The position numbers and the translations under genes are program-made. Positions 1 to 6,185 of a DNA stretch of 6,185 nt are shown here, one piece after another. The notes under the pieces were generated by a model. That model saw only the letters and a list, made by a program, of their open reading frames with translations, did no database searches and was not told where the DNA came from. How positions within the stretch are numbered: the first letter of the stretch is position 1; each line of letters begins with the position of its first letter. Source of the stretch: Holophagaceae bacterium (GTDB lineage Bacteria > Acidobacteriota > Holophagae > Holophagales > Holophagaceae); assembly GCA_025355915.1 (NCBI GenBank), contig JANXYT010000399.1, forward strand, positions 1 through 6,185, read 5' to 3'.

Positions 1-1
1 C

Positions 2-1933
2 GGCGGCGCCATCGTCAAGGACCAGATCTGGTACTTCATCTCGGCCGAGCGCACCCAGACCGAGAGCACGCCCATCGGCACCAATACGCCCCTGAAGATC
101 AACAACAAGAAGTTCCTGGGCAAGGTGACCTGGCAGGTGACCCCCTCCGCGACCCTCGAAGGCTTCGTGGAATACGACACGATGGACGAGGAGAACCGGG
201 GCCTGGATCGCTACACGGTGCCCCTGGCCACGGTGAAGGAGAGGAGCCCAAGCCGCTCCTACAACCTCACCTGGACCCAGACCTTTGGTTCCGACAAGGT
301 ACTCACCGTCAAGGGCATGGGTTACAGCGGCCGCTACGACCTGATGCCTTACAACGGCAAAGCCATCGCCCTGGACGCCCTGGATACATACAAGGGCAAG
401 GAATTCTACAACAACGCCAACATCTTCAATGCCGACGCGGAATTCAACTACCGCTCTCGGGCCACTCTTTCCGCCACCTTTGACTGGTTCGTCACCGGGG
501 CAGCGGGCAGCCACGCCCTCCGCATGGGCCTCGAACGGGAAAAGGCCTCGGATGATTCCTCTTCCTACGCGCCGGGCGGCTACACCGCCACTGCCTACAC
601 CTACTCCGCCGGTGGCGTGGACCTGGAACTGAATCCCAACGATGTCTTCACGGGCGGAGGCTACGACTACAAAATCCGCGTGGACAGGACCGCGGCGTTC
701 ATCCAGGACACCTGGAGTATCACGGATCGGTTGCAACTTCGCCCCGGCCTGCGCTTCGAGAAGGTTGATGCCAAGCCCGATGGCGGCGCGAACCTCTGGA
801 GCACGTCGAATGTGGCGCCCCGCCTAGGCCTCAGCTACGCCCTCACCGAGGATCAGTCGCACATGTTGAAGGCCCACGTGGGCCGCTACTACGAAGGCTT
901 CTCCACCTACTTCATCGACCGCGCGGTGAAGGGTGCCTACCAGCCGGAAGCCCACTACTACTGGGGTACCGGCTCAGAGATCATCGACCCCCTGAACCCG
1001 GCCACCTGGCCCGCACCGCCGAATTTCGCGACGGCGACGCCCTACCTGCGGATCGATGATGGCGCCATCCTCGACCCCAGCATCAAGAATCCCTATGCGG
1101 ATGAGCTGACGCTCTCCTACGAAGCCAAGCTCGGAAAGGTCTGGAGCGGCAGCGTGACTTACATCCACCGGGAGAACAAGGACATGCTCACGCGCGTAGA
1201 CCGCGCACCGGATCCAACCGCCACCACGAGAACCTTCACCAGTCTGGTGACCGGTCAGCCGATCACCTACATCCGCACCGGGCTCTATGGCGATACCCAC
1301 CAGTACGCCATCATCAACGATTCAAGGGCCAAGCGGAACTACAGCGGCTGGACCCTGAGCATGGAGCGGAAACTGGCCAACGACTGGAGTTTCTCAGGCA
1401 GCTACACCCGGGCCCGCATCAACGGCAACCTGGCCAGGACCGACAGCCACGACAACACCTTCCTGAATGCCAACAATGCTTTCAACGCCAATGGCCTGCT
1501 TCCGGATTTCAATGACAACGAAGTGAAGCTGCGCGGAACCTACGCCGTGCCTTTCACCAAGACGCAAATCGCTGGCACCTTCACCTACCTGAGTGGCCAG
1601 CATTGGACGCCCGTGGAGCGCACACGGTACCTGGGTCCTGATGGCGCTTTCCGGGCCACCATGTTGTCCGAACCCCGGGGCGCGGAAACCTACCCCGGAC
1701 GCCACCTGGTGGACATCCGCGTGACCCAGCCCTTCCGGATCACCCCGAAATCCAACCTGGAGGTCTTCGCGGAAGTCATCAATGTCCTGAATGATTGCAA
1801 TGCCACTGCATGGTCCACCCGAGTGGGGACCCTGAACACAGCCGGCGTGGTCATTCCCTACGGTGACTATAAGAAGCCCACCGCCGTGGATCAGGCCCGC
1901 CAACTGCGCTTCGGCCTGCGGTTCAACTTCTAG
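2..1933 (+). CDS. TonB-dependent outer-membrane receptor (Oar-like), C-terminal part
   Basis: Partial gene; the 5' end lies before the window. The frame is open from base 2, so the GTG at 125 is an internal valine and not the start. About 643 residues are visible, nearly all beta-barrel. The visible part opens with GGAIVKDQIWYFISAERTQ, the motif at the plug/barrel junction of Oar-like receptors that carry an N-terminal carboxypeptidase-regulatory-like domain; that domain and the plug would be upstream. Other barrel signatures are AAFIQDTWSITDRLQLRPGL (about 692-751), APRLGLSYAL (about 815-844), DELTLSYEAKL followed by VTYIHRENKDM, and EVFAEVINVLN near the end. The protein ends in LRFGLRFNF, with the terminal aromatic residue typical of outer-membrane barrels. 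Family members import large or scarce ligands using TonB/ExbBD energy. The ligand cannot be read from sequence; the downstream peptidases suggest a peptide. The stop is 25 nt before the next gene, so co-transcription is likely. Confidence 0.9.
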   Translation, partial: GGAIVKDQIWYFISAERTQTESTPIGTNTPLKINNKKFLGKVTWQVTPSATLEGFVEYDTMDEENRGLDRYTVPLATVKERSPSRSYNLTWTQTFGSDKVLTVKGMGYSGRYDLMPYNGKAIALDALDTYKGKEFYNNANIFNADAEFNYRSRATLSATFDWFVTGAAGSHALRMGLEREKASDDSSSYAPGGYTATAYTYSAGGVDLELNPNDVFTGGGYDYKIRVDRTAAFIQDTWSITDRLQLRPGLRFEKVDAKPDGGANLWSTSNVAPRLGLSYALTEDQSHMLKAHVGRYYEGFSTYFIDRAVKGAYQPEAHYYWGTGSEIIDPLNPATWPAPPNFATATPYLRIDDGAILDPSIKNPYADELTLSYEAKLGKVWSGSVTYIHRENKDMLTRVDRAPDPTATTRTFTSLVTGQPITYIRTGLYGDTHQYAIINDSRAKRNYSGWTLSMERKLANDWSFSGSYTRARINGNLARTDSHDNTFLNANNAFNANGLLPDFNDNEVKLRGTYAVPFTKTQIAGTFTYLSGQHWTPVERTRYLGPDGAFRATMLSEPRGAETYPGRHLVDIRVTQPFRITPKSNLEVFAEVINVLNDCNATAWSTRVGTLNTAGVVIPYGDYKKPTAVDQARQLRFGLRFNF

Positions 1934-1949
1934 TCCCCGCCTTCCTTTT

Positions 1950-1954
1950 GAGGG
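1950..1954 (+). promoter_or_regulatory. Ribosome binding site deciding the cyanophycinase start
   Basis: GAGGG lies 4 nt before the ATG at 1959. This supports 1959 as the start over the in-frame GTG at 1863, which lies inside the receptor gene and would place about 32 non-secretory residues before the signal peptide. Confidence 0.6.
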
Positions 1955-1958
1955 CGTC

Positions 1959-2792
1959 ATGCTCCGACACCTCTTGTCTGCAGGCTTCCTGCTCTTGTCC
2001 ACCTCCACTGCCTGGGCCCAGACGGCGAAGGGCACCCTGGTCATCGCCGGTGGCGGAAAGCTGCCTCCCTCGATCGAGGCCGCCTTCGTTTCGGCGGCCG
2101 GTGGGCCGGGCGCCCGCATCGCGGTGCTGCCCACGGCTTCAGGTGTTCCGAAGGAATCCGCCCAGGCCATGGTGGATCGATTCCGGAAGCTGGGGGCGGT
2201 ACCGGTGGTGATGGATCCCCGCACCCGGACCGAGTCCGAAGCCTGGGGCGACCGGAAGGAGGCCGCCACCTGCACGGGCTTCTGGTTCACGGGGGGGGAC
2301 CAGAACCGTATCGCCGAGCTCATCGGCGAAACCTCTCTCCACCGGCTCATCCAGTCGGCCTACCAGTCGGGCGGAGCCATTGGTGGCACCAGCGCCGGAG
2401 CGGCGATCATGTCGAAGGTCATGTTCACGGGTGAGGATCGCCACGGGAAGGACGCCCTCTCGGAATTCGGTCCGGGCGCCTACCGCACCCGGGCGGGGCT
2501 GGGTTTCCTCCCCGACCGCGTAGTGGTGGACCAGCACTTCCTCCGACGGGGCCGGGAAAACCGTCTCTTCAGCCTGATCATGGAGCACCCCGATCACCTG
2601 GCCCTGGGGATCGACGAATCCACGGCCCTGCTCGTGAAGGGTGGCCAGGCCATGGTGCTGGGAGACCGCGCCGTGATGGTCTTCGATCCGGCAGGCATGA
2701 CCCTCGATGGAGTCTCCCTCCGGGATTTGAGGATCCATGTCCTCCGTCCCGGCCAATCCATCGACCTGACCACCCGCAAGGTCACACCATGA
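1959..2792 (+). CDS. Secreted cyanophycinase (peptidase family S51)
   Basis: 277 residues. Cyanophycinase is a serine exopeptidase that cuts cyanophycin into beta-Asp-Arg dipeptides. Residues 1-20 form a signal peptide (basic R3/H4, hydrophobic 5-13, AWA before Q21), so the enzyme acts outside the cytoplasm, unlike cytosolic CphB. The nucleophile is S145 in GGTSAGAAI. The block DQHFLRRGRENR (191-202) carries H193, the probable catalytic His, and E220 in GIDEST is the probable third residue; their spacing of 27 equals CphB His174 to Glu201 as I recall it. CphB pocket residues Gln101, Asp172, Gln173, Arg178, Arg180 and Arg183 match Q115 (in TGGDQNRI), D191, Q192, R197, R199 and R202. This full match favours true cyanophycinase over the related dipeptidase E. 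Mature length is about 257, close to the 271-residue CphB. The stop overlaps the next start in ATGA (2789-2792), suggesting translational coupling. CphE-type extracellular cyanophycinases are the functional precedent. cphB or cphE is the likely symbol, but I leave it unassigned. Confidence 0.9.
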   Translation: MLRHLLSAGFLLLSTSTAWAQTAKGTLVIAGGGKLPPSIEAAFVSAAGGPGARIAVLPTASGVPKESAQAMVDRFRKLGAVPVVMDPRTRTESEAWGDRKEAATCTGFWFTGGDQNRIAELIGETSLHRLIQSAYQSGGAIGGTSAGAAIMSKVMFTGEDRHGKDALSEFGPGAYRTRAGLGFLPDRVVVDQHFLRRGRENRLFSLIMEHPDHLALGIDESTALLVKGGQAMVLGDRAVMVFDPAGMTLDGVSLRDLRIHVLRPGQSIDLTTRKVTP

Positions 2793-4285
2793 GGAGCGGC
2801 ATCAAGCTCATCCAAGCGGCCGGTCTGCTGCTCTGGTTCGCCATGCCCCTGCCCGCCGGGTCGGTGGAAGCCCCCTTCCCGGCGGACCACCGGACCATGC
2901 ACCGTACGGTGTCGTACGAGGAAATGTCCACCTTTCTCGAGGGGGCAACCCGGCCCGGATTCATCAGCGTCACAGAAGAAGGCCGCAGTGCCCAGGGACG
3001 GAAGCTCTTCCTGGTGAGGCTCAATCGGGGTGGGTCGAAGGCCCGTTTCCGGGTGCTCTACTATGCCCAGCAGCACGGGGATGAAGTCTCGGGCAAGGAC
3101 GCCCTGCTCACCCTGGTGCGAGATATCGCCGAGCACCCTGAGCAGCTGCCCGAGGACGTGGACCTCTACCTGATGCCCATGGTCAATCCCGATGGGGCTG
3201 TCGCCCATCGGCGCACCAACGGGGCCGGGGCCGACCTGAACCGGGACCACCTCCTGCTGGCCCAGCCAGAGACCCGGGCCCTGCATCGGGTCGCCCGCCG
3301 CATCCAGCCGCACGTGGCAGTGGACGGGCATGAATTCGGCCGCGACGGGGAGGGCTACCGCACCAAGGGCTGGGAGCCCTGGCCCCTCATCACCATGGAT
3401 GCCGCGAACCACCCGCTGATCCCGGCCTACCTCAAGGCCGCCGGCCTTGAGGCCGTCGCCGCCGCCGCACCCCTCCAGCGGAAGGCGGGTCACGCCTATG
3501 TCCGCTACAGTCTGGGCGGCCCGCCGCCGGACGAGGAGATGCGCCCTTCCACCGCCGAAGGGGATGACGGCCGGAACAGCTTGGGCAGCCTTGGCGCCCT
3601 CTCGTTCATCATCGAGGCCGGCGTCCATCATCGGGCTGCGGACCCGCAGGCGGACTTGGGCCAGCGGGTGGACGGCTACCGCCTCCTCTTCCGCCACCTC
3701 CTGGGCGACCGGGCCTGGCGGGACCGCATCCGGAAGCTGACCGAGCGGGCACGACGCGAGCCGCTGCCCTCCTTCATCGCCACCAACGTGTTCTGGGCCA
3801 ACCTAGGGGGCAAGGTCACCACCGTGAAGGTCGTCGAGACCGCCTCGGGCCGCGTGATCGAGGTCCCCACCGCCAACGCCATGACCGACCTGGTGGTGAA
3901 GGGCAGCGTGCCGACACCCAAGGCCTACGCCATCGACGCAGCAGCCGCGGCCCGCTTCGCCCCGCTGCTGACCTCCCACGGCCTGCACTGGGAGACCCTC
4001 GCCAGGCCCCGCCGCGTGCGAATTGAACCGTGCCGCGTCCTCCGTCTCGAGGACACCTATGACAGCCTGTATCAGCGATACGAGGGCCGGGTGATCGTCG
4101 AACGCCAGCCCCAGGTTGAGGTTGATCTGCCCGCCGGCACGATCCTGGTTGCACTCGACCAGGACCTGGCCCGTCGGGCCATCCAGGTGCTCGAGCCCTG
4201 CCTGCTCTATGGGCTGTACGGCTACCCCGGCTTCCGCGATCTGGCCCGCCCCGCCGCCGACCTGCCCGTGTCCCGCCTCTTCTGA
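2789..4285 (+). CDS. Secreted M14-family zinc carboxypeptidase with C-terminal extra domain
   Basis: 498 residues. The start overlaps the cyanophycinase stop (ATGA), with AAGG at 2778-2781 seven nt upstream. Residues 1 to about 24-28 look like a signal peptide (R2, K6, hydrophobic 8-20, cleavage near PAG/S or VEA/P). The catalytic domain spans roughly 38-310. The zinc site is H96 and E99 (QQHGDEVSG) plus H181 (VDGHEFG). Substrate-binding residues lie in NPDG (133-136) and GADLNRD (147-153), where N151-R152 correspond to Asn144-Arg145 of carboxypeptidase A. E276 in LSFIIEAG is the general base, equivalent to Glu270. All catalytic positions are present, so it should be active. Residues about 330-498 form a second, probably beta-rich, domain seen in other long bacterial M14 proteins, ending in a LEP-rich segment near 468-480. 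The family removes C-terminal residues or cleaves amide bonds at a zinc centre. The substrate is unknown; beside cyanophycinase it might release Arg or trim beta-aspartyl peptides. It differs in length and motifs from the AstE/AspA-like dipeptidases. Confidence 0.88.
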   Translation: MRSGIKLIQAAGLLLWFAMPLPAGSVEAPFPADHRTMHRTVSYEEMSTFLEGATRPGFISVTEEGRSAQGRKLFLVRLNRGGSKARFRVLYYAQQHGDEVSGKDALLTLVRDIAEHPEQLPEDVDLYLMPMVNPDGAVAHRRTNGAGADLNRDHLLLAQPETRALHRVARRIQPHVAVDGHEFGRDGEGYRTKGWEPWPLITMDAANHPLIPAYLKAAGLEAVAAAAPLQRKAGHAYVRYSLGGPPPDEEMRPSTAEGDDGRNSLGSLGALSFIIEAGVHHRAADPQADLGQRVDGYRLLFRHLLGDRAWRDRIRKLTERARREPLPSFIATNVFWANLGGKVTTVKVVETASGRVIEVPTANAMTDLVVKGSVPTPKAYAIDAAAAARFAPLLTSHGLHWETLARPRRVRIEPCRVLRLEDTYDSLYQRYEGRVIVERQPQVEVDLPAGTILVALDQDLARRAIQVLEPCLLYGLYGYPGFRDLARPAADLPVSRLF

Positions 4286-4292
4286 ACCCGCA

Positions 4293-4310
4293 CCGGGCCG
4301 CGCGGTCCGG
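4293..4310 (+). other. GC-rich hairpin in the gap before iadA
   Basis: CCGGGCC (4293-4299), loop GCGC, then GGTCCGG (4304-4310) form a 7-bp stem with one G-U pair in the 36-nt gap. It ends two nt before the GGAG ribosome site at 4313-4316. No U-tract follows, so it is not an intrinsic terminator. It could affect mRNA processing or iadA translation, or it may be chance in GC-rich DNA. Confidence 0.4.
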
Positions 4311-4312
4311 AT

Positions 4313-4316
4313 GGAG
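4313..4316 (+). promoter_or_regulatory. Ribosome binding site of iadA
   Basis: GGAG lies 5 nt before the ATG at 4322. It supports that start, which begins directly at the first beta strand of the protein (MLLLIKNADVYAP), as in E. coli IadA. Confidence 0.6.
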
Positions 4317-4321
4317 TCCCC

Positions 4322-5488
4322 ATGCTGCTCCTGATCAAGAATGCCGATGTCTACGCCCCTGAACCGGGCGGGCGCTGCGATCTGCTCATGGGCGGTGGGA
4401 AGATCCTCCGCATGGAGCCCGACATCCGCATTCCCCGCAAGTACTGCGAGGTGATCGACGCCCGGAACCTCAAGGCCCTGCCCGGCTTCATCGATGGCCA
4501 CGTGCACATCATGGGCGGCGGCGGTGAGGGCGGTTTCGCCACCCGCACGCCAGATCTGCCCCTCACGGATGCCATCCGGGGCGGCGTCACCACCGTGGTC
4601 GGCTGCCTCGGCACGGACGGTTATACGAGGAACATGGCGGGCCTGCTGGCCAAGGCCAAGGGGCTGGAGGAGGAAGGCATCAGCACCTTTGTCTACTCTG
4701 GCTCGTACGGCGTGCCCCTGCGCACCCTCCTGCCCACCCTCGAAGAGGATCTGCTCTTCATCGACAAGGTGATCGGTGCCGGCGAGGTGGCCCTGTCGGA
4801 TCATCGTTCCAGCCAACCCACCTTCGAGGCTTTCGCCCAGGTGGTGGCCATGGCCCGCCGGGGCGGCATGCTGGCCGGCAAGGCTGGCATCGTGAACATC
4901 CACCTGGGGGACGGCCCCCGGGGGCTCGAGTTCCTACGGCGGGTCATCGCCGAAACCGAGCTCATGGCCCACCAGATGCTGCCCACGCACATCAATCGCA
5001 ATCCCCACCTCTTCGAAGAGGGCATCGCCTACGCCAAGGCGGGGGGCTTCGTGGACTTCACCACCTCGACTCTGGCCTCGTATCTCAAGGATGGCGAGAT
5101 CCCCTGTCCCAAGGCCCTGCGCCGCATGCTGGAGGCGGGCGTGGACCCGGGCCACATCACCTTCACCTCCGACGGCCAGGGCAGCCTGCCGGACTGGGAT
5201 GACACGGGCCGCCTGCTGGAGGTCTCCGTGGGCCGGGTCACGTCGCTCTTCCCGGCCGTGCGCAAGGCCGTGCTGGAGGAGGGCATCCCCCTGGAAACCG
5301 CCCTGCGCGTCATTACGTCCAATCCCGCGCGCATCCTCAAGCTGAAGTTTAAGGGGCGATTGGCACCGGGCATGGACGCGGACGTGGTGCTGGTGGATCC
5401 CAAGGATCTGGAAGTCCGCACGGTCATCGCCAAGGGGCGGCTGCTGATGAAATCGGGCAAGCTGCTGGCCAAGGGGATGTTTCAGTGA
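4322..5488 (+). CDS. iadA: Isoaspartyl dipeptidase (beta-aspartyl dipeptidase), cytoplasmic
   Basis: 388 residues, against about 390 for E. coli IadA, with no signal peptide. This amidohydrolase-superfamily enzyme hydrolyses beta-aspartyl dipeptides, including beta-Asp-Arg from cyanophycin. The N-terminal small domain (1-55) and the C-terminal segment (about 340-388, GRLAPGMDADVVLVDP) flank a TIM barrel. Metal ligands are H60 and H62 (PGFIDGHVHIMGGGGEGG), H194 (VNIHLGDG), H223 (LPTHINRN) and D284 (FTSDGQGS). Substrate residues known from E. coli align: E69 (E77), T98, Y129 (Y137), R162 (R169), R226 (R233) and S288 (S289). The position of the carbamylated bridging lysine (E. coli K162) is glutamate here, E155 in GEVALSDHRS; nearby ligands keep the same offset of 7, so the alignment is firm. 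A direct Glu bridge occurs in other amidohydrolases, so activity is still expected. The gene follows the M14 gene by 36 nt and overlaps the transporter start in GTGA (5485-5488). Its product probably completes breakdown to Asp and Arg. Confidence 0.94.
   Translation: MLLLIKNADVYAPEPGGRCDLLMGGGKILRMEPDIRIPRKYCEVIDARNLKALPGFIDGHVHIMGGGGEGGFATRTPDLPLTDAIRGGVTTVVGCLGTDGYTRNMAGLLAKAKGLEEEGISTFVYSGSYGVPLRTLLPTLEEDLLFIDKVIGAGEVALSDHRSSQPTFEAFAQVVAMARRGGMLAGKAGIVNIHLGDGPRGLEFLRRVIAETELMAHQMLPTHINRNPHLFEEGIAYAKAGGFVDFTTSTLASYLKDGEIPCPKALRRMLEAGVDPGHITFTSDGQGSLPDWDDTGRLLEVSVGRVTSLFPAVRKAVLEEGIPLETALRVITSNPARILKLKFKGRLAPGMDADVVLVDPKDLEVRTVIAKGRLLMKSGKLLAKGMFQ
5473..5477 (+). promoter_or_regulatory. Ribosome binding site supporting the GTG start of the transporter
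   Basis: GGGGA (preceded by AA) lies 7 nt before the GTG at 5485, inside the end of iadA. Together with the GTGA overlap it favours 5485 over the in-frame ATG at 5545, which would start just before the first membrane helix and has a weaker upstream site. Confidence 0.55.
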
Positions 5489-6185
5489 ACGACCAAGCGC
5501 CGGCCTCCAGCCCCCAGACCCCGGTTCCCCCCGCGGGCCTGAAGATGCCCCACACCCTGGTGATCGTGGGAGCCCTGATCATCCTGGTGCTGATCCTCTC
5601 CTGGATCGTGCCCTCGGGCGAGTTCCAGCGCATCGAGAAGATCCTGCCGGACGGCAGCCGACTGAAGGTGCCTGTGGATGGCACGTTCCACCAGCTCCCC
5701 AAGACCTACCTGGGCCTCCACACCCTGTTTCTGGCGCCCATCAAGGGCTTCCTGGACGGGGCGGGCCTGATCTCGTTCCTGCTCATCATCGGGGGAAGCT
5801 TCGCCATCTTCCAGGAGACCGGCGCGGTGGAGCAGGGCATCAAGCGGCTCATGGTCCATGTGCGACGCCATCCGGCCCTGGAGGCCCTCTTCATCCCGGT
5901 GCTGATGACCGTGTTCTCCCTGGCCGGGGCCGTGTTCGGCATGGCCGAAGAACTGATCCCCTTCATCGTCATCTTCATCGCCCTCTCCCGGGCCCTGGGC
6001 TACGACTCCATCGTGGGCGTCGCCATCCCCTTCCTCGGCGCCGCCGCGGGCTTCGCCTGCGCCTTCTTCAATCCCTTCACCGTGGGCGTGGCCCAGGGCA
6101 TCGCGGGCGTGCCCATCTACTCGGGCCTGGCCTACCGGGTCGGCGCCTGGGTGGTGGCCACCGCCGTGGTGATCGCCTATGTGAT
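5485..6185 (+). CDS. YfcC-family (DcuC/ion-transporter superfamily) inner-membrane carrier, N-terminal part
   Basis: Partial gene that starts at GTG and runs off the window; 233 residues are visible of a family usually 450-510 long. Residues 1-21 are a Pro/Ala-rich cytoplasmic tail. The first helix (about 23-42) ends in SWIVPSGEFQRI, the W-x-x-P-x-G-E-F signature of YfcC proteins. A polar loop follows (about 44-75), then helices near 93-110, 131-150, 155-170, 175-195 and 215-233. Further family signatures are FGMAEELIPF (151-160) and the conserved hairpin stretch FFNPFTVGVAQGIAG (194-208). The family is annotated variously as C4-dicarboxylate, basic amino acid or peptide transport, and few members are characterised. 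The 4-nt overlap with iadA suggests its substrate feeds or leaves that reaction: beta-Asp-Arg uptake, or Arg or Asp exchange. Family assignment is firm, substrate is inference. An ATG at 5545 is the alternative start. Confidence 0.88.
   Translation, partial: MNDQAPASSPQTPVPPAGLKMPHTLVIVGALIILVLILSWIVPSGEFQRIEKILPDGSRLKVPVDGTFHQLPKTYLGLHTLFLAPIKGFLDGAGLISFLLIIGGSFAIFQETGAVEQGIKRLMVHVRRHPALEALFIPVLMTVFSLAGAVFGMAEELIPFIVIFIALSRALGYDSIVGVAIPFLGAAAGFACAFFNPFTVGVAQGIAGVPIYSGLAYRVGAWVVATAVVIAYV

Noticed and set aside
125..127. GTG as start of the receptor gene
   Set aside because: The reading frame is open to the window edge and the upstream residues (GGAIVKDQIWYFISAERTQ) match the receptor family, so it is an internal codon.
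1863..1958. Upstream in-frame extension of cyanophycinase from a GTG at 1863
   Set aside because: It would overlap the receptor by 71 nt and bury the signal peptide; the ATG at 1959 has a GAGGG site and begins directly at the signal peptide.
2068..2079. Perfect 12-base palindrome CCTCGATCGAGG
   Set aside because: It lies inside cyanophycinase codons (PSIE), has no partner copy, and such palindromes are expected by chance in GC-rich coding DNA.
1394..2350. Long antisense open frame (318 codons) across the receptor/cyanophycinase junction
   Set aside because: It spans two well-supported genes on the other strand, shows no recognisable domain, and is the usual by-product of high-GC codon bias.
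2900..2911. Perfect 12-base palindrome CACCGTACGGTG
   Set aside because: It lies about 110 nt inside the M14 gene. An operator there is possible, but nothing else supports it.
2594..3697. Long antisense open frame (367 codons) over cyanophycinase and the M14 gene
   Set aside because: Its composition is a low-complexity Gly/Val/His/Arg mixture with no motif, and it lies opposite genes with intact catalytic residues.
3803..4903. Long antisense open frame (366 codons) over M14 and iadA
   Set aside because: It is Gly/His-rich with no domain, and it crosses two confident genes and their gap.

Overview
The window is high-GC Gram-negative DNA with five genes packed head to tail on the + strand; both end genes are cut by the window edges. 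A large outer-membrane TonB-dependent receptor of the Oar-like type, secreted hydrolases and a YfcC-type carrier point to a soil or sediment heterotroph. My best guess is Acidobacteriota (Holophaga/Geothrix-like), with Myxococcota or another high-GC Gram-negative as alternatives. That placement rests on gene style, not on a marker gene.

Layout: (1) 2-1933, the C-terminal ~643 residues of a TonB-dependent outer-membrane receptor. (2) 1959-2792, a cyanophycinase with a signal peptide that keeps every catalytic and pocket residue I can recall for Synechocystis CphB. (3) 2789-4285, a secreted M14 zinc carboxypeptidase with a C-terminal extra domain. (4) 4322-5488, a cytoplasmic isoaspartyl dipeptidase (IadA). 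(5) 5485 to the window end, the N-terminal ~233 residues of a YfcC/DcuC-superfamily inner-membrane transporter. Gaps are 25 nt, -4, 36 nt and -4, so this reads as one operon. No stretch over 300 bases lacks a gene. I see no tRNA, rRNA, CRISPR array, insertion sequence or intrinsic terminator.

Read together, the genes suggest a scavenging pathway for cyanophycin (multi-L-arginyl-poly-L-aspartate) or related beta-aspartyl peptides. An exported cyanophycinase would release beta-Asp-Arg. The receptor would bring polymer fragments or dipeptides across the outer membrane, the M14 enzyme would trim peptides outside the cytoplasm, and the YfcC-type carrier would move dipeptide or amino acid across the inner membrane. 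IadA would then split beta-Asp-Arg into Asp and Arg. The enzyme identities are well supported; the shared pathway and the substrates of the two transport proteins are inference. No cyanophycin synthetase is visible, which fits use of external polymer, but the flanks are unseen.
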